64,000 nucleotides of DNA from Lactuca virosa. Taxonomy: Eukaryota > Streptophyta > Magnoliopsida > Asterales > Asteraceae. Shown in pieces: positions 32,688-44,917 of the stretch. The notes under the pieces are model-generated. The model had not been told where the DNA came from and did no database searches. It saw nothing but the letters and a program-made list of their open reading frames with translations. The translations under genes and the position numbers were made by a program. Within the stretch, counting starts at the first letter, position 1, and each line of letters opens with the position of its first letter. The stretch is from the NCBI GenBank assembly GCA_928212115.1, contig CAKMRJ010005745.1:76737948-76801947 (forward strand), written 5' to 3'.

Positions 32688-33040
32688 TTAGTTTAAGCGA
32701 ACTAAGAAATTTGTAGGATTTCTAGACTTAAACTTAGAATGCTAAGTGATGATTGTGAGATGAGTGTCTACCATATTTTAGACACGAGCACTAGTTTATT
32801 TTAGGAAAGATGCCTAAAATGCTTTTATGTGCTAAATGTTATATGTTTTCCGTATATGCCATTATTTGTTCGGATCTATGGTCTGTTGCCGACCGGATCT
32901 GGAAACCTTATGTGTGTAGGATTCTAAGCGTATGATTACGATATTAGAACTAACATGTAAACGTTTCGGAGTGATAAGGGAATTTAAATACCTATCGAGG
33001 ATAAAGACCTAAATTCGCCTTATTCGGTATATAGATTATA

Positions 33041-34230
33041 ATGGCAAGAACTCGCAGTGGAGTTCCAAATGCAAACGGAAACAGGAATCAACAACCTCAA
33101 CCCCAAGTAGTTGAGCAAGTACCTGTTGTAGGAGCTGCACCTGAGCCAATGACGATGGTTGGGGTACAAGCAATGATGCAGATGATGTTAGATCGCCAAA
33201 TGGAGGAGACAAGGCGATTACTACTACAGAATAGGGAAGAAACTACGATACCTGTTAAACAGCCCGAATTGAATGAAGGGCAATCAGTAGGAGGGAACTA
33301 CAGTGGGACTCCTGGTCAAGCCAACCTACCGATGGTTAGACAAAACAACCAGGATGGAGGAGTTGATAGACGTGGATGCAAATACAAAGATTTCATGGCA
33401 TCCAAACCGCCGTGTCTATCTAGAAGTCCGACACCGATGGAAGTCATGAATTGGATCTCCGAAATGGAGACAATGTTTGAAAGTTGTGAGTGCAGCAACA
33501 AACAGAAGACCGCACTTGCAATTCCTCTGTTAAAATCTGGTGTATTGAGTTGGTGGAAGTTACTAGCTGATTCGATGCCCAAAGGAGAAGCAAGCAAGAT
33601 GTCTTGGGAAGACTTTGTGGTACAACTGAAATTGCAATACTGCTCTGAGCAGGATCTTCTGGAAATCAATAATGAGTTCCAGAATTTGAAGAAGGGAAAC
33701 ATGAAGCTTGTTCCTTACCTCGTTCCAACTGAACTCTCCAAGGTCAACAAGTTTTCCCTCGGATTACCAGCGGACTTTGGTCCGATGGTCAAGCAAGCAA
33801 CCACTTTGAAAGCCGCCATCTGGGCTACTAAGAATGTTGAGACTCAAATCAGAGAGAAAGGTCTGGAGAAGGCAGAAGTTGGCGAAAAGAGAAAGTTTGA
33901 AGGAACTTCAGGTTCCAACAAGAAAAGCAAATTTTCAAAGTCTAAGAAGTTTGGAGGAAGAGGATGAGGCGAAGTGAAATGGTGTGAGAAGTGCAAGAAA
34001 AAGCACTCTGGGAAATGTAGTGAGGGGGTGACTTGCTAGAAATGTGGAAGACTGGGCATTATGCCAACGAGTGTCCGTCCAACAAGAGGGTATGCTTTAG
34101 ATGTAACGAAGAAGGGCATGTTTTGAAAGACTGTCCAAAGAAGAATGATGCAGCAAAGCCCAATCTTCCACCAAAGCCGAAGGCGAGAGCCTTTCAAATG
34201 ACACTTGAATCTGCGAAAGAAGAAGCCCGA
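33041..34230 (+). pseudogene. G2 Gag
   Basis: The ATG at 33041 opens 308 codons: MARTRSGVPNANGNRNQ start, a Met/Gln-rich region, then the capsid with YKDFMASKPPCLSR, VMNWISEMETMFESCECS, KSGVLSWWKLLAD and MSWEDFVVQLKLQYCSEQDL. A Lys-rich linker (NKKSKFSKSKKFGG) leads to TGA at 33965. Past it the nucleocapsid reads WCEKCKKKHSGKC, a TAG at 34037, KCGRLGHYANEC and CFRCNEEGHVLKDC, so the second knuckle lacks only the stop-hit residue and the third is perfect. A frameshift near 34205-34230 moves the reading into protease. A start here is supported by the MARTRSG-type opening common in this family. Confidence 0.9.
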
Positions 34231-34705
34231 TGTCGCTTCAGGTACCTTTCTCGTAAACGAATTGCCTGCCCAAATTTTGTTTGATTATGGAGCCAGTTAC
34301 TCCTTTGTTTCGCATGAATTTGGTAGAAAACTAGCTTTGCCTGTTGATAGACTAGTTAATGCTTTATTAGTCGAGATTGCTAGTGGCAAGTTTGTACCTG
34401 TTAGCCATCGTATGAAAAACATCCTCATTGACTTGAATGGGAATAACTTCCACGATGAATTATTACCTATCGAGTTAAATGGTTTCGACATAGTTTTAGG
34501 AATGGATTGGCTTAGCGCCAATGATGCCGAAATATTGTGTAGGAAAAAGATAATAAAAGTAAACCCGCCAGGGAAAGAGTCGTTTATGGTGTATGGAGAC
34601 AAACACAGAGTAAACTCTGGAATCATTTACCTAATGAAAGCCAGAAAGTGTTTGGCCAAGGGATGTACATCATATCTAGCGTTCGTGATCGATGCTAAGA
34701 AGTAA
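34231..34705 (+). pseudogene. G2 aspartic protease with DYG active site
   Basis: The open stretch 34205-34705 has GTFLVNELPAQILFDYGASY, FVSHEFGRKLALPVDRL and FDIVLGMDWLSANDAEI. The active-site triad normally reads D-S/T-G; here it is D-Y-G, so catalysis is predicted to be lost even without the TAA at 34703 that ends the frame before RT. The rest of the fold is well kept, which suggests the change is recent compared with the domain. Confidence 0.88.
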
Positions 34706-36100
34706 AAGAAGGAGGTGCATAATATTCCGGTGGTGTGTGATTATCCGGAAGTCTTTCCCGAAGATCTTTCCGGATTGCCCCCTGATCCACAAGTAGAATT
34801 TCGTATCGACTTGTTACCAGGAACGACGCCGATAGCAAAAGCACCGTATCGTTTAGCACCAACAGAGATGAAAGAACTTATGACACAACTTCAGGAGTTA
34901 TTGGACAAAGGTTTTATTCGACCTAGTTCATCAACCTGGGGAGCCCCGATGTTATTTGTAAAGAAGAAAGACGGGAGCATGAGAATGTGCATCGATTACA
35001 AAGAGCTGAATAAAGCGACAATAAAGAACAAGTACCCGTTTCCGAGGATCGATGACCTGTTCGATCAGTTGCAAGGTTCGAGCTATTTCTCGAAGATTGA
35101 TCTTAGGTCATGATACCATCAACTAAAGGTGAGAGAGGAGGATATCGAAAATACTGCGTTCAGAACAAGATATGGACACTATGAACTTTTGGTTATGTCG
35201 TTCGGACTAACCAATGCCCCAACAGCTTTCATGGATTTGATGAACAGGGTTTGTAAACCATACCTTCATAAATCCGTGATAGTATTCATAGATGATATCT
35301 TGATTTATTCAAAAAGCAAGCAGGAGCATGACAAGCATCTGCGTGAAGTGCTAGAAGTTCTGAAAAAGGAGAAGTTGTATGCAAAGTTCTCCAAATGTGA
35401 ATTTTGGATTCAAGAAGTCCAATTTTTAGGTCACGTGGTTAACCAATAAGGAATAACGGTTGACCCAACAAAGATTGAAGCTGTGATGAAGTGGGAACAA
35501 CCAAAAAGTCCTACGGAGATTCGAAGCTTTTTAGGATTAGTTGGATATTATCACCGATTTATCCAAGGCTTTTCTTCGATTGCTACTCCATTAACAGCTT
35601 TGACCCACAAAGGAGCTACTTATACTTGGAATGAGAAGCATAAGGAAGCCTTTGAGAATTTAAAGAAGAGATTGTGTGAAGCACCGATTCTTTGGTTACC
35701 TGAAGGAGTTGATGACTTGGCAGTTTATAGTGATGCCTCTGGAGTTGGGTTAGGATGTGTTCAGACCCAAAGGGATAAAGTGATAGCGTATGCATCGAGG
35801 CAATTGAAAGAGCATGAAAAGAACTACCCCACTCATGATCTGAAGTTGGCAGCGGTAGTATTCGCCTTAAAGATATGGAGACACTATCTTTATGGTACTA
35901 AATGCAAACTTTTCACTGATCATAAGAGTCTTCAATATCTCTTTAATCAGAAGGAATTGAACATGAGGCAGCGGCGCTGGCTAGAATTACTCAAGGACTA
36001 CGACTGTGAGATACTTTACCACCCTGGTAAAGCAAATGTTGTTGTTGATGATGATGCTCTCAGTCGGAAGGTAAATCTTGAAAAGAAAAGTCCAAGAGCG
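34706..36100 (+). pseudogene. G2 reverse transcriptase and RNase H
   Basis: Order: CDYPEVFPEDLSGLPPDPQ, FRIDLLPGTTPIAKAPYRLA, FVKKKDGSMRMCIDYKELN, IDDLFDQLQGSSYFSKIDLR, a TGA at 35111-35113, FGLTNAPTAFMDLMNRVC, FIDDILIYSKSKQEH with the catalytic Asp pair, a TAA at 35447-35449, then FLGLVGYYHRFIQGFSS. RNase H follows in one open stretch with YSDASGVGLGC, IAYASRQLKEHEKNYPTHDL, TDHKSLQYLFNQKELNMRQ and ILYHPGKANVV. All catalytic residues are visible; only the stops disable it. Confidence 0.93.
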
Positions 36101-37555
36101 TTAAGAATTGAAGTCGTCTCGACAATTGTGGAAAGTATAAAGAAAGCTCAAGGGGAAGCTTTAGAGAAAAATGACCGAAAGGAGGAACGTTTGGGCAAAA
36201 CGTTAGTGTTTGATACAAACGGTCAAGGACTGAAGGTATTCAAAGATAGGATTTGGGTACCTAAGACGAGAGGAGTAAGAGGTCTTCTGATGGAAGAAGC
36301 TCATAAAACCATGTACTCGATTCATCCCGGCAGTACAAAAATGTATAGGGATCTAAAACCCTATTACTGGTAGCCGACGATGAAGCTCGATGTTGCTAAG
36401 TATGTGCCCGAGTGTGTAACATGTGCTAGGGTTAAGGCACAACATCAGAAGCCGTATGGGAGTTTAGAACCTTTACCTGTACCCATGGGTAAATGAGAGG
36501 ACATTACCATGGATTTTGTGACTAAACTGCCCAGAACAAGGAACGGTCACGACATGATTTGGGTGGTCGTTGATCGATTCACTAAGAGTGCGCATTTCAT
36601 AGCAGCCAACGAGAAATGGTCTATGTATAAACTTGTAAATTCTTACATGAAGGAAATTGTGAGGCTTCACGGTGTTCCGTTAACGATTGTATCCGATCGT
36701 GACAGCCGTTTTACCTCAAGGTTTTGGAGGAGTCTACAAAAGGAATTGGGTACTAAGTTGTGTTTGAGTACAGCTTATCATCCGCAAACTGATGGTCAAA
36801 GCGAACGAACAATTCAAACATTGGAGGATATGCTGAGAGCATGTACCCTTGAATTCCAAGATAACTGGGATGAACACTTACCTCTAGTAGAATTTTCCTA
36901 TAATAATAGTTTCCACTCGAGCATCAAGATGGCACCTTATCACGCTTTGTATGGAGAAAAGTGTCGAACGCCGTCATGTTGGCTGGAAGCTGGGGAAAAG
37001 CAGTTTATGGGACCTGAAATAGTCCATCAGACTGCTGAAAAGTTGAAAGTGATTAGGGAAAGGATGTTACCAGCTCAAGATCGACAAAAGAGTTATGCTG
37101 ACAAGAAAAGACAACCGATATCCTTCGAAGTTGGAGATTTGGTTTTACTTAAAGTCTCACCGTGGAAGGGACTTATAAGATTTGGTAAAAGGGGAAAATT
37201 GAGTCCAAGGTTTATTGGACCATTTAAAGTTCTTCAGAGGATCGGGAATCAAGCTTACAAGCTAGAATTACCGAAAGAACTGGAGGGTATTCATAATACC
37301 TTTCATGTGTGTTATTTGAGAAAGTTCACGGGAGATGTGCCCGACAAAATTCCCATTTCTGAATTAAGGTTGGATGAAAACAAGAGGTTAATTGAAGAAC
37401 TTGAGGCAATCGTTGACCGTAAGACCAAGAAGTTGCGACGCAAGATGGTCGATTTAGTGCTTGTGCGATGGAAACATACGAATTGGCCAAATCTCACCTG
37501 GGAAATGGAGAGTGACATGATGAGTCGTTACCCGCATTTGTTTGCTGATGTGTGA
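36101..37555 (+). pseudogene. G2 integrase with C-terminal chromodomain
   Basis: The HHCC finger is HKTMYSIHPGSTKMYRDL with CVTCARVK. Stops TAG (36371-36373) and TGA (36494-36496) both fall where family members have Trp. From 36509 a 348-codon stretch is open to 37555: VVVDRFTKSAHF, IVSDRDSRFTSRFW and DGQSERTIQTLEDML give the DDE triad, then LVEFSYNNSFHSSIKMAPY, VLLKVSPWKGLIRFGKRGK and a chromodomain-like end (VDLVLVRWKHTNWPNLTWE, then SRYPHLFADV). The chromodomain would tether the complex to heterochromatin. This is the longest intact pol piece in the window. Confidence 0.94.
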
Positions 37556-37576
37556 TTCCGGGGACGGAATCATCCT

Positions 37577-37592
37577 AGAGGGGAGGAGAGAA
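37577..37592 (+). other. Polypurine tract of G2
   Basis: AGAGGGGAGGAGAGAA ends one base before the 3' LTR; it would prime plus-strand synthesis. Confidence 0.88.
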
Positions 37593-37593
37593 T

Positions 37594-39934
37594 TGTAATG
37601 CCCGGTTTCTAGGCTAGGCATTAATATTGATGTGATAGTCTAGGTTAACCTTTGTAACTCATTTTGAAGAAATGAAAAGGAATTATGTGAATATTATGTG
37701 AATTATGTGTTTTATGCTTAATTACTAGGATCTAATTAATTAAGAATAGAAATGAGCATCGAAAATAAATATTAGATAAATCCGATATTTATTAATAAAG
37801 TTGTAGTGGTCGTGACAAGGATTACGGATATATAAAGAATACCAAAAATCCGAGTTATAACGAAGAAGTTATGACTTGTCGAAGTTTCGCGACAAAACCG
37901 GCACAGTGCCGAATGACGTAAAAAGTGAGTTTTTGATAAAACTACTTTTTAGCCTTAGTGATCTAAATGAAAGTCGTAGTGTTGGTTAAACCGAGAGTAT
38001 GTATAAAAAGAACGTCCAAATCTGACTTCGTATGAGGAAGTTATGATTTTTCGAAGTTTTAGCTTAGTAGTAGACAACTAAAAACTCGACTTTTAGATCG
38101 AGTGATTTTTAGCCGATACAACCTCAACGAGAATCGAAGGTCTTGTCAATAGTAGTACAATGGTAAAAAGACAGACGAAAACGGACGTCGGATGAAGAAG
38201 TTATGTATTTTTAACGGATTTCCTGTCCCGATCTTTTAAAAATAATAATATAAAAATTAAAGTCAAAATTAGCCGACGAAGTCTAAACGAAAGTTGTAGA
38301 GCGTAATTTTGCCTACGCGTGCATATAAAGAACGTCAAAAACGGAGCTCGTATGCGAAAGTTATGGTTTTTAGAAATTTTGGCACAAAAATCGAGAAAAT
38401 TTGCCAAATCCGAGAAATTTCGCAAGGTGGACTTCGGCCACGTCACCTTCGCTGCATGCGTGCCACGTGTCTGATCTGCTGATTCATCCGAGGCCACCTG
38501 TCGATGCGTGTCGCATCCTCTTCGGACCGAAGGCTCGGCCAATCAGAAGCTGTCTCGTGCCTTCTCCGTGTCCTCGCCTCGCATCCGACGCGTGCCCCTT
38601 TCTCGCATGTCCGACCTTCGCACCAAGCGCCACGACCGAACCCTCAGACCTAGACTCTGGTCCAATCAGAAGCCTCCAGCAGGACCCTCGCATGTGCGGC
38701 CCATGTGCCTCCTCTTCGGATCTACTGCCACCTAGAAGCCTCTCAGCCGTCCGATCAGAAGCCTCGACCCTATAAATAGAAGGGTGCGAGACCTCCAGGG
38801 GAATATTTGGAAACTTGTCATTTTTAACCCCTTTTTCAATATTTCTTTCATTCCAAATTCCTCCAAAGCCCCGGTATTATACCAAACACTCGAAATACTC
38901 CCCGAAGTGCCCGAGAAGCCCGATAAATTAATCTTTTCGGTTTTGAAACCCAACATTCGCAGAGCCCGGTTTCTCAATAAAACTCCCGGTTTTATTAGAA
39001 ATATTCGTTTTAGGAAACGAAGTGTTGTCCGATTATCAGTAAATCATGTGAGTGTGTAGTCACCTTCATCTTACACCTAGATATGAAGTATTTTCTATAA
39101 AATACGTGCTATGTGTAATTATATTAATTTTTTAATTGAGGTGACTGTTGAATAGATGTTTTATACAAGTTTTAAACTGTATATGTATTTTTATCTACAA
39201 ATATGTTGGGTAAAACATGGGTAGATAGTTGATGTGTGATGACATAAAATGATGAGAGGCCTCGATGTGATAGTGATCCAGTCATCTACCGGAGTATGGA
39301 TGACGACCACATACTTTTCTAGACAGTCCAGTGGAACGCTGGCAGGCTCGTAACCTGTAGGTGTTAATGAGCTTGGGTGTTCATTTGATGTACTCCATCC
39401 CCCACATGGTTGCCTTATTTGACATAAATTGTGTCCCCGATGAAAATCCTTAGGCTAGGTCCCTTGTGATAGGTGTTTAGGGACGTAAAGTGAGGATAAC
39501 GGGAATGGGTAATCAGGGTTATTGTTGATTGATGAACTTAATAAGTTTATTATTATTGTGGGTTGAAAACCCTATATTCTCACCAGGCTCCCGAGCCTGA
39601 CCCACTCAGCTTTTTATGTTACAGGTAGTGGACCCCGAGCATAGTTGGAGGATGCTAAGAGATTTTTGGATTATAGGCCAGTAGTTGTAAATAACTGTTG
39701 AAAGGCTTATAATGTCTTGTTTATGCTTTTGATCTGTATCGGAACATGACATCCCGAGGTTTTGATATGAAATGAAATTATATATTTCTTAAAGAAAGGT
39801 TTTGACAAACTTTTATCATGTTTTGTTTTGGGGACCAATTCCGCAACATCTTTTAAAAAGGATTTTTATGACTTTATTTTAAAAAGCATAAATTAAATTG
39901 GTCTTTTCTGGCCGAGAAATTAGGGGATGTCACA
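37594..39934 (+). repeat. 3' LTR of G2
   Basis: A 2,341-bp LTR from TGTAATGCCCGG to GATGTCACA, collinear with the 5' LTR apart from point changes and a missing stretch of about 24 bp near 39430. Followed by the AGGAT target duplication. Confidence 0.94.
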
Positions 39935-39939
39935 AGGAT

Positions 39940-41250
39940 CTTGGGCTTTATAATAATGGAGTTGATGCTTGGATTGGTCTTGTTTATTAATTGAAGGCTT
40001 GAAGGAAGAAAAAACTTTAAATGCAAAGATGCGGGAGAATATTCGAGCTTGCGGAGATTGATGATCGGGTGATTGCGGAAGCTATGGATCATTTGGAGAA
40101 GCCAAAGTGGGCTTAAAATGAAGTGAACTTAAAGAAAAATGGGCTAGAGCTATTTGGACTCGAACTGGGCCAATGGGCTAAGCTGTGGAGGCCCAACACT
40201 CAATGAAACCCACAACCTGATACCACCCGCGCAACCCACCCATGCAAGGTTGTGCGGCCGCGCACGACATTGTAGGGGCAGTTTTGGAATTTCAGTTAGA
40301 AGGCTATATAGGGAAGGTTGGTGTGCATCTTTTGCACACTCTTGCACATCTGAAAATACAACATTTCTCTGGAGATTTTAGAGCATTTTGAAGACCAAGA
40401 ACCTTGAAGAACATCATCTTTTCACCTCTTAATCTTGTAGAATTTTTGGTACAATCTTTTCTTATCTTGTTTTCTTGAGTTTAGCCATGCTTGTCTAGGC
40501 AAAACTTGGTTGACTTTGGTGAAATCCTTTCACTTTTCTTGCATTTTGAAGACTCCAAGAACTTGTTCTTGAATCTTTATGGGAATGTTTTATGTTTTAA
40601 CCTCTTATCACTACTTGTATGTTTTTATTCATGAGTTTAAATGTGTTTGTGGTGATTAGTTGGCTAATTTCTTGATTAAGTAAATGATCCTCAAATTAGC
40701 AAGCAACAAATGATTTTTGTGTTAGTTTTGCTTCACACAATCATAAAAACATTTTCTCCAACATGGAAGTGAAAGCATTTGACTCCTCCTGGATTTGGTG
40801 ACTTGAAAACATTTGACTCCTCCTGGATTTGGTGACTTTTTAGTTCTTAATGCTAGTTGACTTTCACTAATTACATGCTTAATGGAAATTGTGACTTTGA
40901 CTAAGGAAATTGTTATGAGCTTCTCTAATCATTCTAACAACTAAGAAAAGTCTAGGCAATCTCAAGCTTCTTGGATTACTATAGCCAAATTAAAGGTTTA
41001 AAACAAGTATTGCACCATTGGATTCTAATGATATGTTCATCAAAAGTCAAAGTGAGGAAACCTTAAGTCAACCACTTTTCTCATATTGATTTTACATCAA
41101 ATTCTTATTTTTGTTGAATTGTCCATTTAAGTTTTAGTTTAATTCTAGTTGCAATTTAAGTATTTCAAAAAGATCAAAACCCCCATTTTTATTTTTATTG
41201 TCATTTTACAGGTACTTTTGCAAAGAGATTTTTCATAGAGTTATAAAATT
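39940..41250 (+). repeat. Right part of unassigned LTR E
   Basis: Continues the sequence broken at 30302. It contains a possible promoter (GGCTATATAGGG near 40302-40313) downstream of a GC-rich hairpin (GTGCG, GCCG, CGCAC at about 40252-40266), and a 37-bp direct duplication around 40766-40840 (GACTCCTCCTGGATTTGGTG twice). No coding frame. The right limit is not seen; 41250 is approximate. Confidence 0.45.
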
Positions 41251-42879
41251 GAGCCAATCTCCATGGATTCATAGAGTCATTTTACAAGTTCTTTTGAGCA
41301 ATACCAACACTTTCTCGTAGTATGTGTTTCCCTGATTTCGAAAATATAAAGAACATCCAAAACGGAGTTTATCTGCAAAAGATGCAACTGTTTTAAGAAT
41401 CAAAAACCAGTATACTACTGATTTTCTTAAAATCACTAAAACCATTTCTATCCGTTGAGGGACTTGCACACCTCAAATGGAAATTCGGAAAACATTTTTG
41501 GACTCAGGCTATAGCCTAATACTTAATTTCATATTTGAAATATTTTTGATAAAAATATTTATAAAAAGTGAAAAATTAGACATTTTCAGATTTATTAATT
41601 GTGAAGCTTTAAATGCAAATTTCCGAAGTTCTATTACTCGAAAAATTAATCTGTTTGGATTTTTGAAATCCTTAGATTAAACTCTATCATTCACTATTTT
41701 TAGAAAAATATTTAAAATCGAGATCAATGATACACAAATCGAGAAAAACTGTTTTGTAACTTTTAAAATGTCACAATTGTGATATTAACGATTGTTGGTA
41801 CCATAACTTATACATTTTGACTCAAATATTCAACCATGTATTTTAAACATGAATTTGGGTATAGGAACTTCATTTCTGTGTATATTTTTAATCATCATGT
41901 TAGACATGTATGAAATGATTATAAGAATCAAGTTGGTTTATTGTAAATTAAGACGACTGCAATAACGTAATTTTTATAAGAACATATATATTATTTACTC
42001 TTGCAAATACTCAAATACATGTATGATATATAATTGTATTTATATATGAAAACCTAAATACATGTACACATAAGATTATGTATTGTGTATAATTTCAAAA
42101 GACTAAATGCATTATATAAATTCATACACAAATACATCTATTTAATCTACCAAATACAAATAAATAAATAAATACAAATAAATAAATTAATAAAACCATG
42201 TTTTCTTCTAACTCTCAATCTAAACAAAACGACACACAAAAGTTATGGGAGCTGATCCGTACACAACAATTTTTCTCCATACACAACAATTGGTGCTTTA
42301 AAATGTTGTATTGTACAATTATATAATGCATGAATTGTTGTGTATGGCAAAAAAACTGTTGTGTACGAATCACTTCCCAAAAGTTATTACTCTAATTGAT
42401 GTCACACACGCAAGCTGTACTCTCATCCCTTGCACTCCATCAAAACTGTATAGATTATGTGTATAACATTACTCAATCAAAAACCACACTCAAACATGTA
42501 CAATGTCAAAATCTATACTCAAATAGAAAAGAAAAGCGTGTTTCTTTTCTCTGTCACAAGAACAACCCTCACGTCCTTCTTCAAATTATCATCCATGTTC
42601 TTGATTTTGTGCATACCTGTAAACAAGAAATACAACAACATTCTTATTGCTACATCTTCTTTATACGTAAATTTCAAACAATAAACAGCAAACCAAAACA
42701 ACCGTCTTTTCCTTCATTCAATCTCTGTTGAACAAAGAAATCAAAAAAAGAAAAAAAAAGAAAAACAAACCCTTACCTGTTGTTGTTTGTTGCTGCCATT
42801 CCCGATCATCAAACAACCAATGATCGTGGCTTTATCACTGGAGATTATTTCTACCAAATCACTCCCACATCGGCTTTTA
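41251..42879. other. Unassigned noncoding stretch around a MITE
   Basis: A+T-rich. The part at about 41290-41420 resembles gypsy LTR sequence (AAAGAACATCCAAAACGGAG and following). Apart from the MITE at 42247-42378 I see no gene; the open stretches at 42396-42731 lack codon structure and known motifs. Confidence 0.4.
42247..42378. mobile_element. 132-bp MITE with 9-bp target duplication (Mutator type)
   Basis: The direct repeat AAAAGTTAT flanks it (42238-42246 and 42379-42387). Its ends are inverted repeats: GGGAGCTGATCCGTACACAA on the left and, read in reverse complement, GGGAAGTGATTCGTACACAA on the right. They extend about 45 bp inward with roughly 85% match, so the whole element can fold into a hairpin. 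A 9-bp duplication with long inverted repeats is the mark of Mutator-like elements. There is no coding capacity. Confidence 0.85.
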
Positions 42880-43880
42880 TAAACCATATACAATGATATT
42901 CATTACGGCTAGTGACTTACCCACGAGTAAGTTCGGCCTGAGTGTTATTCACAAACTTTTTAGTGAAGGGGTTTTAGTGAGACATTTTTCATTAGCTGAG
43001 TTTAAATACTTAGCATACCCACACTACTGTAACCGTTAATCTTCGGAGCGAGATATATATGTATAGATCTATACAGGGTTGACATCCCCACATGCGGTTC
43101 CTAGCTACAACACTTGACTGATCAATCGAAGCGGGTGATAAGTGTCTACATTCATTACTACAACGTCCAATGATGCGTTGTAAGGGGGTACATTTAGTCA
43201 GGAAGCTCGGTTATAGGACCCACTAAAAACATTAACTAGAATATCTCTTTTCTCTCACTAACGACCATGGGCTTGGTTGCTTTGAAAACTATTTTCAAGT
43301 ATGGAATTACTTACGCAACATAACAGTTTGATTTTTAAGGATATTCAAAGGTTAATTACAAACACAGTTTAAAGTATGGGTTTACTTATACAAAAGATAC
43401 ATTTTGACTTTAAAGGATTTATTACAAACACAATTATAGTATGGATTTACTTATACAGAAATACATTTTGGGCTACTAAAGACTTACTGCAAACACTATT
43501 TTAACTATTGAAATATATACAAAAATAATACTTTTTATACTTATTAAAAGTATTACTGCGTTAGCAGAAAACCTGTGACACTCACCAACCTTGTGTTGAA
43601 CCTCAAAACTACATGTATTCTCAGGAAATCTTTAAACAGACATTCAAGATGGATTGGATTATAGGTGACCTAGTTTACTTGTCATTGTATCATATGCCTA
43701 TCTGTTAAGGCAATTCATGTATTATTATTATTTTTAAAAACATTGTATTCAAATATCAAGATGGAACATGAATGTTTTTTTATTTATTGTTGTACTTGTG
43801 TTATATATTCAATTTGTCTGTGATCCATGAACTTAGTCGCACAGCCCGACGTGTTTCGCCGCCTTGGCCGGGGTATGACA
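42880..43880 (+). repeat. LTR F, right end, related to the P LTR
   Basis: The stretch matches the second half of the P LTR, for example ATAGATCTATACAGGGTTGACATCCC near 43064-43090 against 5844-5870. It ends GGGGTATGACA at 43880, after which Athila RNase H resumes. It contains a loose tandem repeat of 64-77 bp (copies from about 43297, 43374 and 43438). Its left end is not found and it may start well before 42880. Confidence 0.65.
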
Positions 43881-44917
43881 GATGATCACTTTAGTCCTGA
43901 GAAGGTATTATCGGAACTTATTAATCGCAAAGACAATTGAAAGAAACTCTTTTTATGTGGTAGTGTAATTTCTTTGTGCCTTGTGTAAGGTCTTGGATAC
44001 ATAATAGAAGACCTGATGTTCTCGATCCACTTTTTGGCCTAATACCTCCTCAACAGCCCGTGTTGCTCGCATCACACATGATCTCAAACAGGAGATCCCA
44101 GTTAGGTGGTTAGATGATGGGAGGGAGGCGAGTAGGTTTTTAAATGATAAAAAGCCTCTTTTCATGGTTGCGTAAACTTGAAATCAACATCTTTTTGGAG
44201 TAGTTGACACATTGGAAGCGTGATCTTTGAGAAGTCCTTGATGAAGCACCGACAGAAACCTGCATGACCAGAAATGAACGATCTTCCCGAAGATTTTTCG
44301 GGTAAGGAAGACTCTTGATAACATCTATCTTAGCCTTGTCAACTTCCAATCCTTTTTGAGACATAGTATGACCAAAAATCAATCCATTGTCCACCATGAA
44401 ATGACATTTTTCATAGTTAAACACAAGATCCATGTCTATGCACCTTTGCAGAATTTTTGTTAGATTGCTCATACACATATCAAAGGAGTATCCATAAAAC
44501 CTAAAATCATCCATGAAGACTTCAATGATGTTTTCAACATATTTAGAGAAAATGCTAACCATGCATCTCTAAAGTGTTGCAGGTGCATTGCATGGACCAA
44601 AATGCATATTTCTATAAGAAATTATGCCAAAGGGACAAGTGAAGGTGGTTTTCTCTTGGTCTTTCGGGGCTACTGAAATTTGATGAAACCCCGAGAAACC
44701 TTCTAAACAATAATAGTGAGATTTAGCCACCAATCTCTCTAACATTTGGTCGATAAATGGAAAGGGAAAATGGTATTTCCTTATAGATGCATTTAGCTTA
44801 CGGTAATCAATACAAACTCTCCACCCATTTTGCACAACGAGTGGGGACCAATTCTCCTTTGGAGTTTTTCACAGTAGTGACTACGACTTTCTTCGGGACC
44901 ACTTGAACGGGACTAAC
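43881..44917 (-). pseudogene. Athila reverse transcriptase (main part) and RNase H start
   Basis: From 44917 leftward: SPVQVVPKK, GWRVCIDYRKLNASIRKYHF, FIDQMLERLVAKSHYYCLEG (the usual YFLDGYSG-type stretch, with the catalytic Asp read as Glu), FGPCNAPATL, then FMDDFRFYG where YVDD/FMDD holds the catalytic pair, YEKCHFMVDNGLIFGH and GLEVDKAKIDVIKSLPYP. RNase H starts with YVSKTLHKAQRNYTTT and is cut at 43881 by LTR F. Several frameshifts and stops are present. Solo LTR D splits this from the RT N-terminus at 47538. Confidence 0.88.

Larger units (their letters stand above)
30303..39934 (+). mobile_element. Full-length chromovirus G2 with perfect target duplication
   Basis: LTRs at 30303-32672 and 37594-39934 enclose PBS, gag, protease, RT, RNase H, integrase with chromodomain and a polypurine tract. 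AGGAT flanks both ends (30298-30302 and 39935-39939). Domain order and a C-terminal chromodomain make it a chromovirus. At least seven stops or frameshifts inactivate it. It lies inside LTR E. Confidence 0.95.

Noticed and set aside
42396..42731. 111-codon ORF right of the MITE, considered as a host gene exon
   Set aside because: No recognisable motif, A+T-rich, another frame equally open; surrounded by LTR-like sequence.
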